Source of the DNA: Bacteroidota bacterium
GTDB taxonomy: Bacteria; Bacteroidota; Bacteroidia; Chitinophagales; Saprospiraceae
Length of the DNA: 44,090 nt
Direction of reading: 5' to 3'
Assembly (NCBI GenBank): GCA_018222965.1
Contig: JAAEZH010000044.1
Span: 1-44,090, forward strand
Shown: positions 25,305 through 33,723 of the stretch, piece by piece
Layout: the number at the start of each line of letters is the position of its first letter
Position numbering within the stretch: the stretch's first letter is position 1
The notes under the pieces: generated by a model
What the model was told of the DNA's origin: nothing
The model's input: only the letters and a program-made list of their open reading frames with translations
Database searches by the model: none
Translations under genes and position numbers: made by a program

Positions 25305-27618
25305 CAATCAACCCGGTGCTAATAGCCGGACCGCTCCCACCTTCGCAGGTTTCACCAGTAATGCCACAATGAATAATTGGTTCGCAATCGGGGCAGACAA
25401 TCTCTACGCAATAGTCCTCTCCTTTTTTGAGATGAAGGTTGTTGAAGTTTTGACTGGGAGCTCCCGGACCTGGCGGACAGCCATAAGTAGGGATACCGGG
25501 TATGCCTGACCAGGAAATACAGCAATCGGCATTATACATCGGGATCGGAACCCCGTCCTGAAGGATAGTCAGAACCACGGTGTTTTCCTTACAGGTTTCC
25601 ACTATTTCAATGCCGCAATTGTCTGGCTCCTCACAACAATCGGAGGTGATGTGGATGTTGTCGATCAAAACGGCTCCCCCACCGGCGAAAATGGATGATG
25701 AAAGCACGATCTGATCCCAGGCTACAGGACTTTCATTTGCAATCTCCAAACAATAAGTCTTGAGTTCCAGTGGGTTGGTAACACCAATAACCAGTCCTCC
25801 GGCCGTACTGCAGCCATACTCCTCCGGGTATAAGGGATGGCTGCAGGGAATTCCCTGATAACCGGCGTCTTCATAAGAAACGCATTCCTCCGGGAATATC
25901 GAACCAACACAGTAATAGGGGCCGGCCGTAGTACAGGTCGGCTCCCACAATCCGGAGCAATTGGGGGTATTCGTACCATATACGTCAATCCCCGGCGGGT
26001 TTTCACAGTTTAAGCCAATGGCGTCAAGACAGATTAAGGCTTTACACTCGGGTTCCAAAGGCATATTTAAGGGAATGGATTCGTGTTCTGCCCAGCCGGG
26101 ATTCCCGGCCCCTCCTCCTGCTATGTGGAGAATGGTTCCGCCATCATGGGTGACAAAAAGGTCGGGAGTGGAGAGATAACCATTGTCGTAATTGCACTGT
26201 GGAAGCCCCAGTTGAGGTGCCAATCCTTCAGCATGATTGGGCAGGAAGTTATCGAGATCGGGATAGCAGAACAGCTCGTTGTTTTCGCAGGGAGTACAAT
26301 CAGGAAGGGGCGGGAAGTGATAAATTTCCGAACTAACGGTAAAGCAATCGCCGTCACAACCTTCAATGATGTAGCAAAACGTAAAATATCCGTAATACTG
26401 CGGATTTTCAACCAGGATGCCAGTTGCCGTTAGGGTGACATCGGCAAAGGACCAGATGTTCCCACAGTACTGCGGAAACGAAATGACGGCATCGTTCGGG
26501 TACAGATCATTTTCCAAAAAGGCTTCATAAGGGATCTCTGTGCCGGGTTCAAATGGGACCAGTTCTTCTTCTCCGAAAATCGCACATAGCGTTTCATTGC
26601 AATCTTTAGGATATCCGATGGTGTGCAGAATGTCTTCCTCCTCGGTGGTGAGCATGCGGTTGGTAGTACCTTCTGCCAAACTGCTGTTCATGACATATTG
26701 CGAACCAGAAGTGCCGCAGCGGTCAAGGTGGCTGAGGATATTTCTAACCGTATTATCATCTAAAGCAGCCGATCCGTAATTGCCATTTACCTGTGCGATC
26801 AAACTGCTGCCATCGTGGAAGTAAATATTATTTCCGCAATCATCGTCTACATCGTCCGGAAAGCTAAGGGAGGCATTAAAGTCCGGGTAATAGCAGCAAG
26901 TTGTTGAAGATACCTGATCCAGCAAATAATCATTGATGTCGGTATTGTAAAGGTATTCATCCCAGGTGCTGTACATACCGAAGGTTGGACCTCCGTCTGC
27001 GGTAATAAGGGATACGAATGCCAGAATATGCAAGGCTTCGTGGAGGGCGACTGAGTAAAGATCGTAAGTGCCTCCCGAAATGGGGTCATTATCTGCTGTG
27101 TGCCAGTTGTGGCTGTTTGAGATTTTTAAATACCCACTTATTGTATTCATGTCACCGGGTTCTAAACCGCCCATTATGGCCACATAGGCCATGTTATCTG
27201 TGTAATGACAGCCTTTGGGTTGAAAGAACGGACTGGCTACGCCCAGTGCTCCGGGGTCCAGTGCTTCTTTACTGATTTCAATGACAGGAGGGGTGCCCTC
27301 GGCCGGGAGACAGATGAGCGTAGATAGATATTCAAATACGGCCAGAATGGTCTCTTTTTCGCTGTTGGTGAAACCATTCTCAAATTGAATTTCAAAAATA
27401 CCGGCCAGGTCCTTGTTGGCAGCTGCTGTTGGAGAAGTTTTCAGCTCCTTGGCTGTCCAGGTATTCCCGAATCGATCGATAAATTCTCCTTCCTGGGGTG
27501 TTGCCTTTTCCTGTTGGTCTTTGTGGTAAATTCCACAAAACCCCTGGGCATAAATTGTTTGGGAAATAGGGAAGGAGAAAAATCCAAATAGGATTAATAA
27601 GAGCGTTCTTTTTTGCAT
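25072..27618 (-). CDS. Secreted zinc metalloprotease-like protein with T9SS domain, paralog 2
   Basis: An 848-residue protein, collinear with its two neighbours: signal peptide (1-25), metalloprotease domain with HEALHILAFVS at 193-203, third-ligand segment NILSHLDRCG, YVM, and EEEDILHTIGYP, then the Cys-rich beta region, Ig-like module and T9SS domain. The usual Gly after the second His (HExxHxxG) is Ala200 here, while both paralogs have Gly, and the following Ser is Val. The zinc-binding His and Glu are intact. Its last 75 residues are almost identical to paralog 3. It has its own terminator, and a 60-base gap separates it from each neighbour. Confidence 0.85.
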   Translation of the reverse strand: MQKRTLLLILFGFFSFPISQTIYAQGFCGIYHKDQQEKATPQEGEFIDRFGNTWTAKELKTSPTAAANKDLAGIFEIQFENGFTNSEKETILAVFEYLSTLICLPAEGTPPVIEISKEALDPGALGVASPFFQPKGCHYTDNMAYVAIMGGLEPGDMNTISGYLKISNSHNWHTADNDPISGGTYDLYSVALHEALHILAFVSLITADGGPTFGMYSTWDEYLYNTDINDYLLDQVSSTTCCYYPDFNASLSFPDDVDDDCGNNIYFHDGSSLIAQVNGNYGSAALDDNTVRNILSHLDRCGTSGSQYVMNSSLAEGTTNRMLTTEEEDILHTIGYPKDCNETLCAIFGEEELVPFEPGTEIPYEAFLENDLYPNDAVISFPQYCGNIWSFADVTLTATGILVENPQYYGYFTFCYIIEGCDGDCFTVSSEIYHFPPLPDCTPCENNELFCYPDLDNFLPNHAEGLAPQLGLPQCNYDNGYLSTPDLFVTHDGGTILHIAGGGAGNPGWAEHESIPLNMPLEPECKALICLDAIGLNCENPPGIDVYGTNTPNCSGLWEPTCTTAGPYYCVGSIFPEECVSYEDAGYQGIPCSHPLYPEEYGCSTAGGLVIGVTNPLELKTYCLEIANESPVAWDQIVLSSSIFAGGGAVLIDNIHITSDCCEEPDNCGIEIVETCKENTVVLTILQDGVPIPMYNADCCISWSGIPGIPTYGCPPGPGAPSQNFNNLHLKKGEDYCVEIVCPDCEPIIHCGITGETCEGGSGPAISTGLIGLAPNPATDQLELFGESLKTGQSWIIYNAAGQVQLSGQIQSTPVQQIEIDKLQAGLYYLRLQSPDGTMITAKRFIKH

Positions 27619-27640
27619 GGATTTCGGTTTTTGAAAGTAT

Positions 27641-27676
27641 AAAAGAGCCCAAGAGCAGCTTGTCGGCTCTCGGGCT
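27641..27676 (-). terminator. Hairpin terminator of metalloprotease paralog 3
   Basis: On the minus strand AGCCCGAGAGC pairs with GCTCTTGGGCT (one G-T) and is followed by CTTTT. It lies directly after the stop at 27682. Confidence 0.75.
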
Positions 27677-27680
27677 TGTT

Positions 27681-27914
27681 TTTAATGCTTGATAAATCGT
27701 TTGGCTGTAATCATTGTGCCATCAGGAGACTGTAGACGCAGGTAGTAGAGTCCTGCTTGTAGTTTATCAATCTCTATTTGCTGAACCGGTGTGGATTGTA
27801 TTTGTCCGCTAAGTTGTATCTGTCCGGCCGCATTGTAGATTATCCAGCTTTGGCCTGTTTTCAGGCTTTCGCCGAATAGCTCGAGTTGGTCTGAGGCAGG
27901 ATTCGGCGCAAGCC
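27681..27914 (-). repeat. Near-identical 3' gene end, copy B
   Basis: Partner of the segment at 25071-25304, offset by 2610 bases, about 96 percent identical by eye. It encodes the T9SS sorting domain of paralog 3. Confidence 0.85.
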
Positions 27915-30234
27915 GGATAACAGAAGTCGGCCTGTTGTCAGATAAAGGCGCTGCTTTACTTTCACCGCCTTCTTCGCAAAGTTCACCGGCCGTGCCGCAG
28001 TAGATGTAGTGGCAGTCATCTTCGCAGGTGATTTCGACACAGTATTTCTGTCCGTATGGCACACCAATGTTGTTGAAATTTTGGGAAGGCAGGCCGGGCT
28101 GTGGCGGACATTCAATGGTCGGGATGCCGGCTATGCCACTCCAGGTCACGCAGCAATCAGCATTATACATGGGGATGGGAACTCCGTCTTTGAGGACGGT
28201 AAGAGTGACAGAATTTTCCTTACAGGTCTCAATAACTTCTGCCCCACAGGGATCTTCTTCACAGCAGTCGCCGGCAACAGTGACGTTATCAACCAGGACA
28301 TAACCATATGATTCTATGGGCTGCCGGGAGATTACCAGGTAATTCCAAGGGGTAAGAGTCTCGTTGGCAATTTCGACGCAAGTCGATTTGAAATCTACTT
28401 CTTCATCGATATATTTTACAGTAACTCCGGGATCACAGGTGTATTCCGACGGCCAGGCCGGATGGTTGCAATCAATACTTATTCCAAAATTTCCAAATGT
28501 ACAATCCGGTCCTTCGGGAGAAGCCACACAGTAGTATGGCGCCGATGAATTACAATCAGATTCCCAAAGCCCGGAACAGTTGGGGGTGTTGGTGCCGTAA
28601 ATGTCTACGCCCAGATTATCGGAACAATTGAAGGAGGCAATATCAAAACACACCTCCATTTTACAGCCTGGCATAGCCGGATCAGTGAGCGGGATGTACA
28701 TTCTTTCCAGGAAGGAACTGGGTTCGGTGCCTCCTCCAAGCAGCACTGCATTGCCGCCTTGTTGGAGAATGACCACATCGGCGCTGCTTTGGGTACCGCC
28801 GTCGGCTCCACAGAAGGGCAGCCCTAAAGCAGGTTCTATGCCATAGGCCGTGTTGGGGAGTATATCGTCAAAGGAGCCATGACAAAAGAGGTTGGTCGGG
28901 TCGCAGGTCGGGCATTCATCCAGGACCGGAAAATGGTAGAGGTTTGAAATTACCCGGTAGCATTCCCCATTGCAACCTTCGAGGCTGTAATAAATGGTAA
29001 AGATGCCATAAGGAGCGTTTTCAATTAGGATACTGTTGGTGTTTACGGTTACGTCGGCTTCGGAAAAGATGCTTCCGAGGGAGGTAATATTGACCGTCGT
29101 GCCCGTGGGATAGATGTCGTTTTCTAAAAAGTCGGCAAAAGGAATTTCGGTCGTTCCGTCAATTGGCAGGAAATCCTTTACGGCTATGAGTAAGCACTCG
29201 TCGGGTGATGAATCCGGTTTGAAATAGCCCAGCGCGTAGATAATGGATTCTTCTTCTCCGGTCAATATCCTTCGGGTGATTCCAGGCCCGATACTGCCCG
29301 TCATAACATAATCGTCGCCCGGATCGCCACAGCGGTCGATGTGGCTCAGAATATTAGCTACCACTGCATTGGTCAGAGGGGCACTGCCGTAGTTAGCGTT
29401 TACTCGGGCTATATTGGTACCACTTGCCCGGAAGTAAATATTGTTGGCACAACCATCATCCACATCATCCGGAAAGGTGAGTAAGTCATTAAAATCGGCA
29501 TAGCTGCAGCAGGAACCAAAGCCTGATTGGTCCAGGATGAGGTGATCATTAATATCTGTATTAAATAAAAATTCATCCCATCGGCTGTAAGCTGAATTTA
29601 TGGGAGTCCCATCGGATGCAATGCGGGAACTAAATCCTATGATGTGCAGGGCTTCATGAAGCGCCACGCTGTACAGATCAATGCCGTTAGCCGGAATCGG
29701 GTCATTATCAATGGTGTGAAAGGTATGGGTTTCGCTGATCTTGAGGAAGCCTGCCTGAATAGAAGGACTTAATCCCTGGTCGGTCCCTCCCATCATGAGG
29801 TTGAAAATGGTGTTGTTGCTGTAACCACATCCTCTGGAGGTGAAATAGGGGCTTGCCGTACCTAGCACTCCCGGATTAAGGGCATCTTTCTGAACGTTGA
29901 TAATGGGAACCTGTGCGCCGGGTGCCAGTCCGACAATCGTAGACAGGTATTGAAATACGGCACAAATAGTTTCTGTTTCCGAAGGGGTAAAACCGGTTCC
30001 GAAATTTAATTCGAAGTTACCCGTCAGCAGTTTATTGGGATTGTCTTGTCTGACGATCAGATCTTTTTCCGAATAAACATTGCCAAAGCGGTCGTAGTAA
30101 ACTTCCCCATCAATCTCCGATGGATCCGGATTGTCGGGCCGGGAATAAATACCACAGGTTTGTTGGGCGTAGGGAAAAAAGGGGAGTAGGAGGCACAGCA
30201 GTAGTGTGCCCAGTTTGGGTGTTAACTGGTACAT
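27682..30234 (-). CDS. Secreted zinc metalloprotease-like protein with T9SS domain, paralog 3
   Basis: An 850-residue protein and the first in transcription order. It has a signal peptide (1-24), HEALHIIGFSS at 193-203, the NILSHIDRCG third-ligand segment, YVM, and EEESIIYALGYF closing the catalytic domain. The rest follows the common plan: Cys-rich jelly-roll-like region, Ig-like module with ETCKENSVTLTVLKDGVPIPMY (cut), a Lys/Ala/Pro linker near 770, and the T9SS domain ending RFIKH. The propeptide-like part before residue 110 keeps the CGIYSRPDNPDPSEIDGE motif shared by all three. It is a predicted secreted endopeptidase. Confidence 0.85.
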   Translation of the reverse strand: MYQLTPKLGTLLLCLLLPFFPYAQQTCGIYSRPDNPDPSEIDGEVYYDRFGNVYSEKDLIVRQDNPNKLLTGNFELNFGTGFTPSETETICAVFQYLSTIVGLAPGAQVPIINVQKDALNPGVLGTASPYFTSRGCGYSNNTIFNLMMGGTDQGLSPSIQAGFLKISETHTFHTIDNDPIPANGIDLYSVALHEALHIIGFSSRIASDGTPINSAYSRWDEFLFNTDINDHLILDQSGFGSCCSYADFNDLLTFPDDVDDGCANNIYFRASGTNIARVNANYGSAPLTNAVVANILSHIDRCGDPGDDYVMTGSIGPGITRRILTGEEESIIYALGYFKPDSSPDECLLIAVKDFLPIDGTTEIPFADFLENDIYPTGTTVNITSLGSIFSEADVTVNTNSILIENAPYGIFTIYYSLEGCNGECYRVISNLYHFPVLDECPTCDPTNLFCHGSFDDILPNTAYGIEPALGLPFCGADGGTQSSADVVILQQGGNAVLLGGGTEPSSFLERMYIPLTDPAMPGCKMEVCFDIASFNCSDNLGVDIYGTNTPNCSGLWESDCNSSAPYYCVASPEGPDCTFGNFGISIDCNHPAWPSEYTCDPGVTVKYIDEEVDFKSTCVEIANETLTPWNYLVISRQPIESYGYVLVDNVTVAGDCCEEDPCGAEVIETCKENSVTLTVLKDGVPIPMYNADCCVTWSGIAGIPTIECPPQPGLPSQNFNNIGVPYGQKYCVEITCEDDCHYIYCGTAGELCEEGGESKAAPLSDNRPTSVIRLAPNPASDQLELFGESLKTGQSWIIYNAAGQIQLSGQIQSTPVQQIEIDKLQAGLYYLRLQSPDGTMITAKRFIKH

Positions 30235-30388
30235 AGAAATCGGTTTATGAAAAATGTTTTATATAGACTGGTCGAAAGCAGAGAGACTCTGGGGGAGCAG
30301 ACTGGTTTCGGAGCGTCAGATATGAATATACAAAATGACAATCAAAATTGGCGGTTGATTTGGGAGGAAATCAAAAATTAATAGAGAT

Positions 30389-30778
30389 TTAATCCTTTAC
30401 CGGAAACCACATTTTCTTGAGGCCTTCCGGATTTCCGCTGTAGTTTACGGTGATTTCCTCTCCTGCCTTAATGTCTTCTATCGCGTAAAAGGAAAGGCTG
30501 TTTCTGTTGTAATCCGGTCTGTACTCTGCAGCAGGTTGGTAGGAGTGATTATAAATGGAACCATATCCAAGTACAATGGCGCATTTTTTGTCTTCCAATC
30601 CCCAAATGAAATAATAATTATACAGGCCGGTTTGGTCGAGTTGTTCTCGTTCTGCACCGGGCATGACGATCACCGGACATATCTCCAGTAAGCTTCCTTT
30701 GGGAATGGGCGCTGCTGTAAATACGCCGCGCTGGCCTAAGGAACTTGGAGCGATATATAATCCGGGATGGATTTGCAT
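30389..30778 (-). CDS. SET-domain protein
   Basis: The ATG at 30778 (MQIHPGLYIAPSSLGQRGVF) is preferred over a longer in-frame start at 30883, because known bacterial relatives start here and the extra 35 residues look unrelated. The product has 129 residues and is a bare SET domain: GQRGVFTAAPIPKGSLLE at the N-terminus, YNYYFIWGLEDKK, the GSIYNHSYQPAAEY pseudoknot segment (NHS) and EEITVNYSG. SET enzymes transfer methyl groups from S-adenosylmethionine to protein lysines; bacterial targets are largely unknown. It has no post-SET Cys cluster, which is normal for bacterial forms. It is divergent from the next gene. Confidence 0.85.
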   Translation of the reverse strand: MQIHPGLYIAPSSLGQRGVFTAAPIPKGSLLEICPVIVMPGAEREQLDQTGLYNYYFIWGLEDKKCAIVLGYGSIYNHSYQPAAEYRPDYNRNSLSFYAIEDIKAGEEITVNYSGNPEGLKKMWFPVKD

Positions 30779-30905
30779 ATAGTTTTTTGTTGTTAAAGGA
30801 AGGTAGTGAAATTTACCAGCAATCAGGTATCCTGTACCTTGTTTAGGGTATACAGGAGTAGCAATCATCGAATACTTCGGCATTCGGTACCCAAAAAACT
30901 AAGAG

Positions 30906-31928
30906 ATGAAACAGCTACTCCATCAAATCGGATGGGCAGTCTTAGGCATTTGCTTAAGTATTGCCCCTGTACAGGCACAGGAAAAGGCCAATGATTTTTT
31001 CAACCTCATTCCATACGGTTCTCTCCATTTAAGTGTGAGTTTCCAGCCGGGAGCGAAAGCAAAAAGTGCCAGTACCCTTAGTCTCTCCGGAAGTCTTGGA
31101 ATCCTGGCAGACAATGCAGGAACTTTCGAACCCAGTTTTTTTATTACATCTTCCTTTCTGAAAGGGGAGATCGGTACATCCCTGATTCCTGTTGGGCGAC
31201 CCAATACGCGTTTTGAAGTTGCGCTCGGAGCAGCCTGCACATACAGTGGCGGCAATCAGCGTACGCAGGTACAGCATTACACGTTTGGGAATACCTTCCA
31301 TGCAAACTCGGCGGCTCATGTGCTGCTTCCCTATTCAAACTCCCTGACTCTCGGTACTCATTTTGTGTTCAGCAAGGACCGTTCGCAGCAGATAGGTTTT
31401 ACCTGCCTAAAGCTAAAAATGCCTTCCAAAGACATGTACATGAACAGCCTGAGTTTTCACTATTACAACGATGGTGTGCCTTTCGGCTGGCTAGGGCTTG
31501 CGGATACCTTTGACCGCTGGTGGACAGGCGGCGGCAGCATTGAATATGTGTTGGATCGAAATACCGACTTCCGGAATCCGAGTCGCAATCAGTGGCGTTT
31601 TGCCATGGGCTTCGACAAGTTTACGGGAGGTGGAAAAACGGCAACCAGCGATGCTTATGGGTTTGTAAATCGGGTGTTGATTCGTCAGGTAGATTATACC
31701 CTTTCGGAATACAAAGAGATCTTTTACAACCGGGGCATCTTTTTTGCCGAAGTGCAATTCGGACGATTTGCCGGAAGGCTTAGTACCTCCTCAGATCTTT
31801 TTGATGTGCAGCATTTGATCCATACGATTCGGAAAGATGCTTTTCACGTCAAATACGAAAAAACTCCCAAACTGGTCGTGACTCGATTTGGTGCTGCTTT
31901 TGCGCCGAATTTCATCCTGGAACAATAA
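30906..31928 (+). CDS. Exported protein of unknown function, probably outer-membrane
   Basis: A 340-residue protein with a signal peptide (cut after APVQAQ, about residue 25). The mature part is rich in alternating amphipathic stretches and aromatic residues (LHLSVSFQPG, SLSFHYYNDG, RWRF-like turns, FAEVQFGRFAGRL), which suggests a beta-barrel or beta-rich outer-membrane protein. I do not recognise a family. It begins a probable three-gene unit with a lipoprotein (19 bases downstream) and an NTF2-like exported protein. Confidence 0.7.
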   Translation: MKQLLHQIGWAVLGICLSIAPVQAQEKANDFFNLIPYGSLHLSVSFQPGAKAKSASTLSLSGSLGILADNAGTFEPSFFITSSFLKGEIGTSLIPVGRPNTRFEVALGAACTYSGGNQRTQVQHYTFGNTFHANSAAHVLLPYSNSLTLGTHFVFSKDRSQQIGFTCLKLKMPSKDMYMNSLSFHYYNDGVPFGWLGLADTFDRWWTGGGSIEYVLDRNTDFRNPSRNQWRFAMGFDKFTGGGKTATSDAYGFVNRVLIRQVDYTLSEYKEIFYNRGIFFAEVQFGRFAGRLSTSSDLFDVQHLIHTIRKDAFHVKYEKTPKLVVTRFGAAFAPNFILEQ

Positions 31929-31947
31929 TCCTCAAAACCCAAATGAA

Positions 31948-32961
31948 ATGAAAATCAAAAATAGAATAGAGGGGTTGGCTTCGCTCGCCGGGCTGTTTTT
32001 TATTTTGCTTTTGGCAAATAGTTGCAAGCTCATATATACATACGAAATCCCTCATAAATATGTAGTCGGAAAAGAGATTTATCCGACAGAAAACACGGAA
32101 TCTGAAATTCGGGCTACCTATGTGATGCGCATGCAAACCTGCGTTCAGGAGTTTACCGAGTTTGGAGAGGAGTATACCGTTCGGAAATTTTCCAGTGATT
32201 ATTCCTGTGGAGGTGATGATGCAAGTCTGGAATCCTTCTACCATGTATTTATTATCCTGATGGAGGACGGTAGTGTGATTTACGGCAATACCTATCCTTA
32301 CCTGACCAATGAAAATGGTCGGGTGGAAAGATACCGGGACATGCGCCGGGTCTATCGGGCACAACGGAAAGTAAAAGATGAAAAGACCATTATACATGCC
32401 GATCATTTTCATCGTACCTATCCTTTAGTAGATGAGGTGTATTTTGGAAAGTATAAGGTTTATGGTTCTCAAAATGATTCCCTGCGCCTGTGGTTGTATC
32501 ACGATGCCTGGAAATACAAATGTGAAATAGATGCCGGGAATTATTATTTCTGCGAATCAAAATCAAAAGAAAAAACCCTCAGTAAATTGCCTTTTGCTCT
32601 TTATGATGAAATGCCAATAAACCGAGATCTGGATGGTCATCAACCGCACCAAATGATTTTTAATTTCGGAATTTCAGGCATTGAAGAGAATACTTACATT
32701 TATCCGGAATCGGATACACTACCCGCTTACTTTAAGCTTTTCCAATTGGATGATACCCGGGGTGATCTGACCAATATACAGACAGAATTTGGGTATGATG
32801 TCTTTAGGCCCGATCAGATTATATCTTATGAAATGGTCTTCACTTACAACGATTCCTTCCGCCCTGTTTTTCTGGTTGATAATCCCGGCCGGAAACGCAA
32901 GAAGTCTGAGGAGTATCCATATGGCGAAGCTGCCTTTCCCCATCTGCGATACAACCGCTAA
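31948..32961 (+). CDS. Lipoprotein of unknown function
   Basis: The start at 31948 is chosen over 31888 because it puts the signal (MKIKNRIEGLASL) and lipobox at the N-terminus, with Cys26 in LLLANSC, and avoids overlap with the upstream gene. That gives 337 residues. The mature protein is mixed alpha/beta with many charged and aromatic residues, a Cys pair (near CVQEF and SCGGD), and a Lys/Arg-rich segment near the C-terminus. No known domain is recognised. Its position between two exported proteins suggests a joint envelope function. Confidence 0.75.
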   Translation: MKIKNRIEGLASLAGLFFILLLANSCKLIYTYEIPHKYVVGKEIYPTENTESEIRATYVMRMQTCVQEFTEFGEEYTVRKFSSDYSCGGDDASLESFYHVFIILMEDGSVIYGNTYPYLTNENGRVERYRDMRRVYRAQRKVKDEKTIIHADHFHRTYPLVDEVYFGKYKVYGSQNDSLRLWLYHDAWKYKCEIDAGNYYFCESKSKEKTLSKLPFALYDEMPINRDLDGHQPHQMIFNFGISGIEENTYIYPESDTLPAYFKLFQLDDTRGDLTNIQTEFGYDVFRPDQIISYEMVFTYNDSFRPVFLVDNPGRKRKKSEEYPYGEAAFPHLRYNR

Positions 32962-33014
32962 GGATTGATGCAACTACCAGAAGAGGTACAGGTCTTTGAA
33001 AGAAAAAATAGCTC

Positions 33015-33461
33015 ATGAAAAAGTACCTGTACCTATTTATCTTTTTGTTTTCTGCCAATTTACTTTCGGCGCAAGCCAATGAACAAACCGGCGTTGAGCG
33101 TGCCTGCCTCGATTATATTGAAGGCTTCTACCAGGGCGACACCGCCAAGATCATCCGCAGCCTGAGTCCGGATCTTTTGAAATTTGGTTACTTCAAAAAT
33201 AAAGAGACCGGGGCGTATGAGTCACAGGGGCAAATGACATTTGAGGAGGCACTGACCTACTCCAGAAATGTGCTGATAAAGGAACGTTTTGTTAGTCCGG
33301 AAGCTCCCAAAAAAGTAGAGATCCTGGATATCGGCAATCACATCGCTTCCGCGAAAGTAACTGCCTGGTGGGGTATCGATTACATTCTGCTCGCTAAAGA
33401 AGGAGATCGCTGGATCATTCAACAGGTGTTGTGGGAAGGACCGTATGTACCGGAAGGATAG
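33015..33461 (+). CDS. Exported NTF2-like / lumazine-binding-type protein
   Basis: A 148-residue protein with a signal peptide (about 1-19, ending LLSAQA). The mature part has the order of an NTF2-like cone fold: a helix with CLDYIEGFYQGDTAKIIRSLSPDL, a second helix (MTFEEALTYSRNVL), and strands VEILDIGNHIASAKVTAWWGIDYILLAKEGDRWIIQQVLW. This matches the Bacteroidota putative lumazine-binding (DUF4440-type) exported proteins, which usually lack catalytic residues. It is the last gene of the group beginning at 30906, after a 53-base gap. Confidence 0.85.
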   Translation: MKKYLYLFIFLFSANLLSAQANEQTGVERACLDYIEGFYQGDTAKIIRSLSPDLLKFGYFKNKETGAYESQGQMTFEEALTYSRNVLIKERFVSPEAPKKVEILDIGNHIASAKVTAWWGIDYILLAKEGDRWIIQQVLWEGPYVPEG

Positions 33462-33519
33462 AAGGGGAATTCTTAATTCTTAATTTTTAGGTTTTAATTC
33501 CTTTTTCTCCTTCCCTCAG

Positions 33520-33557
33520 AGGGGGAGCTGTCCGCTGGAAGCGGGCTGAGGGGGAGA
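33520..33557 (-). repeat. Dispersed intergenic repeat, copy 2
   Basis: The reverse complement of this 38-base element matches 38-75 at 37 of 38 bases. The surrounding non-coding stretch 33462-33723 also contains AATGTAGAATTTAAAATT-like text repeated near 41140-41165, and an imperfect hairpin near 33632-33661 (TGCCTACTCGGCAAGC with GCTTGGCAGGCA). Confidence 0.75.
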
Positions 33558-33723
33558 GCGTATTGGAATGTAGAATTTAAAATTAGGAATGTAAAAGGGG
33601 CTTCAGATTTGGGGCGATTTTCATGTTACCTGCCTACTCGGCAAGCTCGCTTGGCAGGCATTTTCCATTCCCCGTTTTACATTTATACCAATTCATTGGA
33701 GCGACTGCCAGAGGCGGGCAACT

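Noticed and set aside
25071-27914. Insertion sequence as explanation of the long direct repeat
   Set aside because: The repeated segment is coding, ends with the stop codon, and has no transposase or terminal inverted repeats.
30779-30883. Longer start for the SET-domain protein
   Set aside because: The extra 35 residues do not resemble SET proteins, while the ATG at 30778 matches the usual N-terminus of bacterial homologs.
31888-31947. Longer start for the lipoprotein gene at 31948
   Set aside because: It overlaps the upstream gene and puts charged residues ahead of a clear lipoprotein signal.
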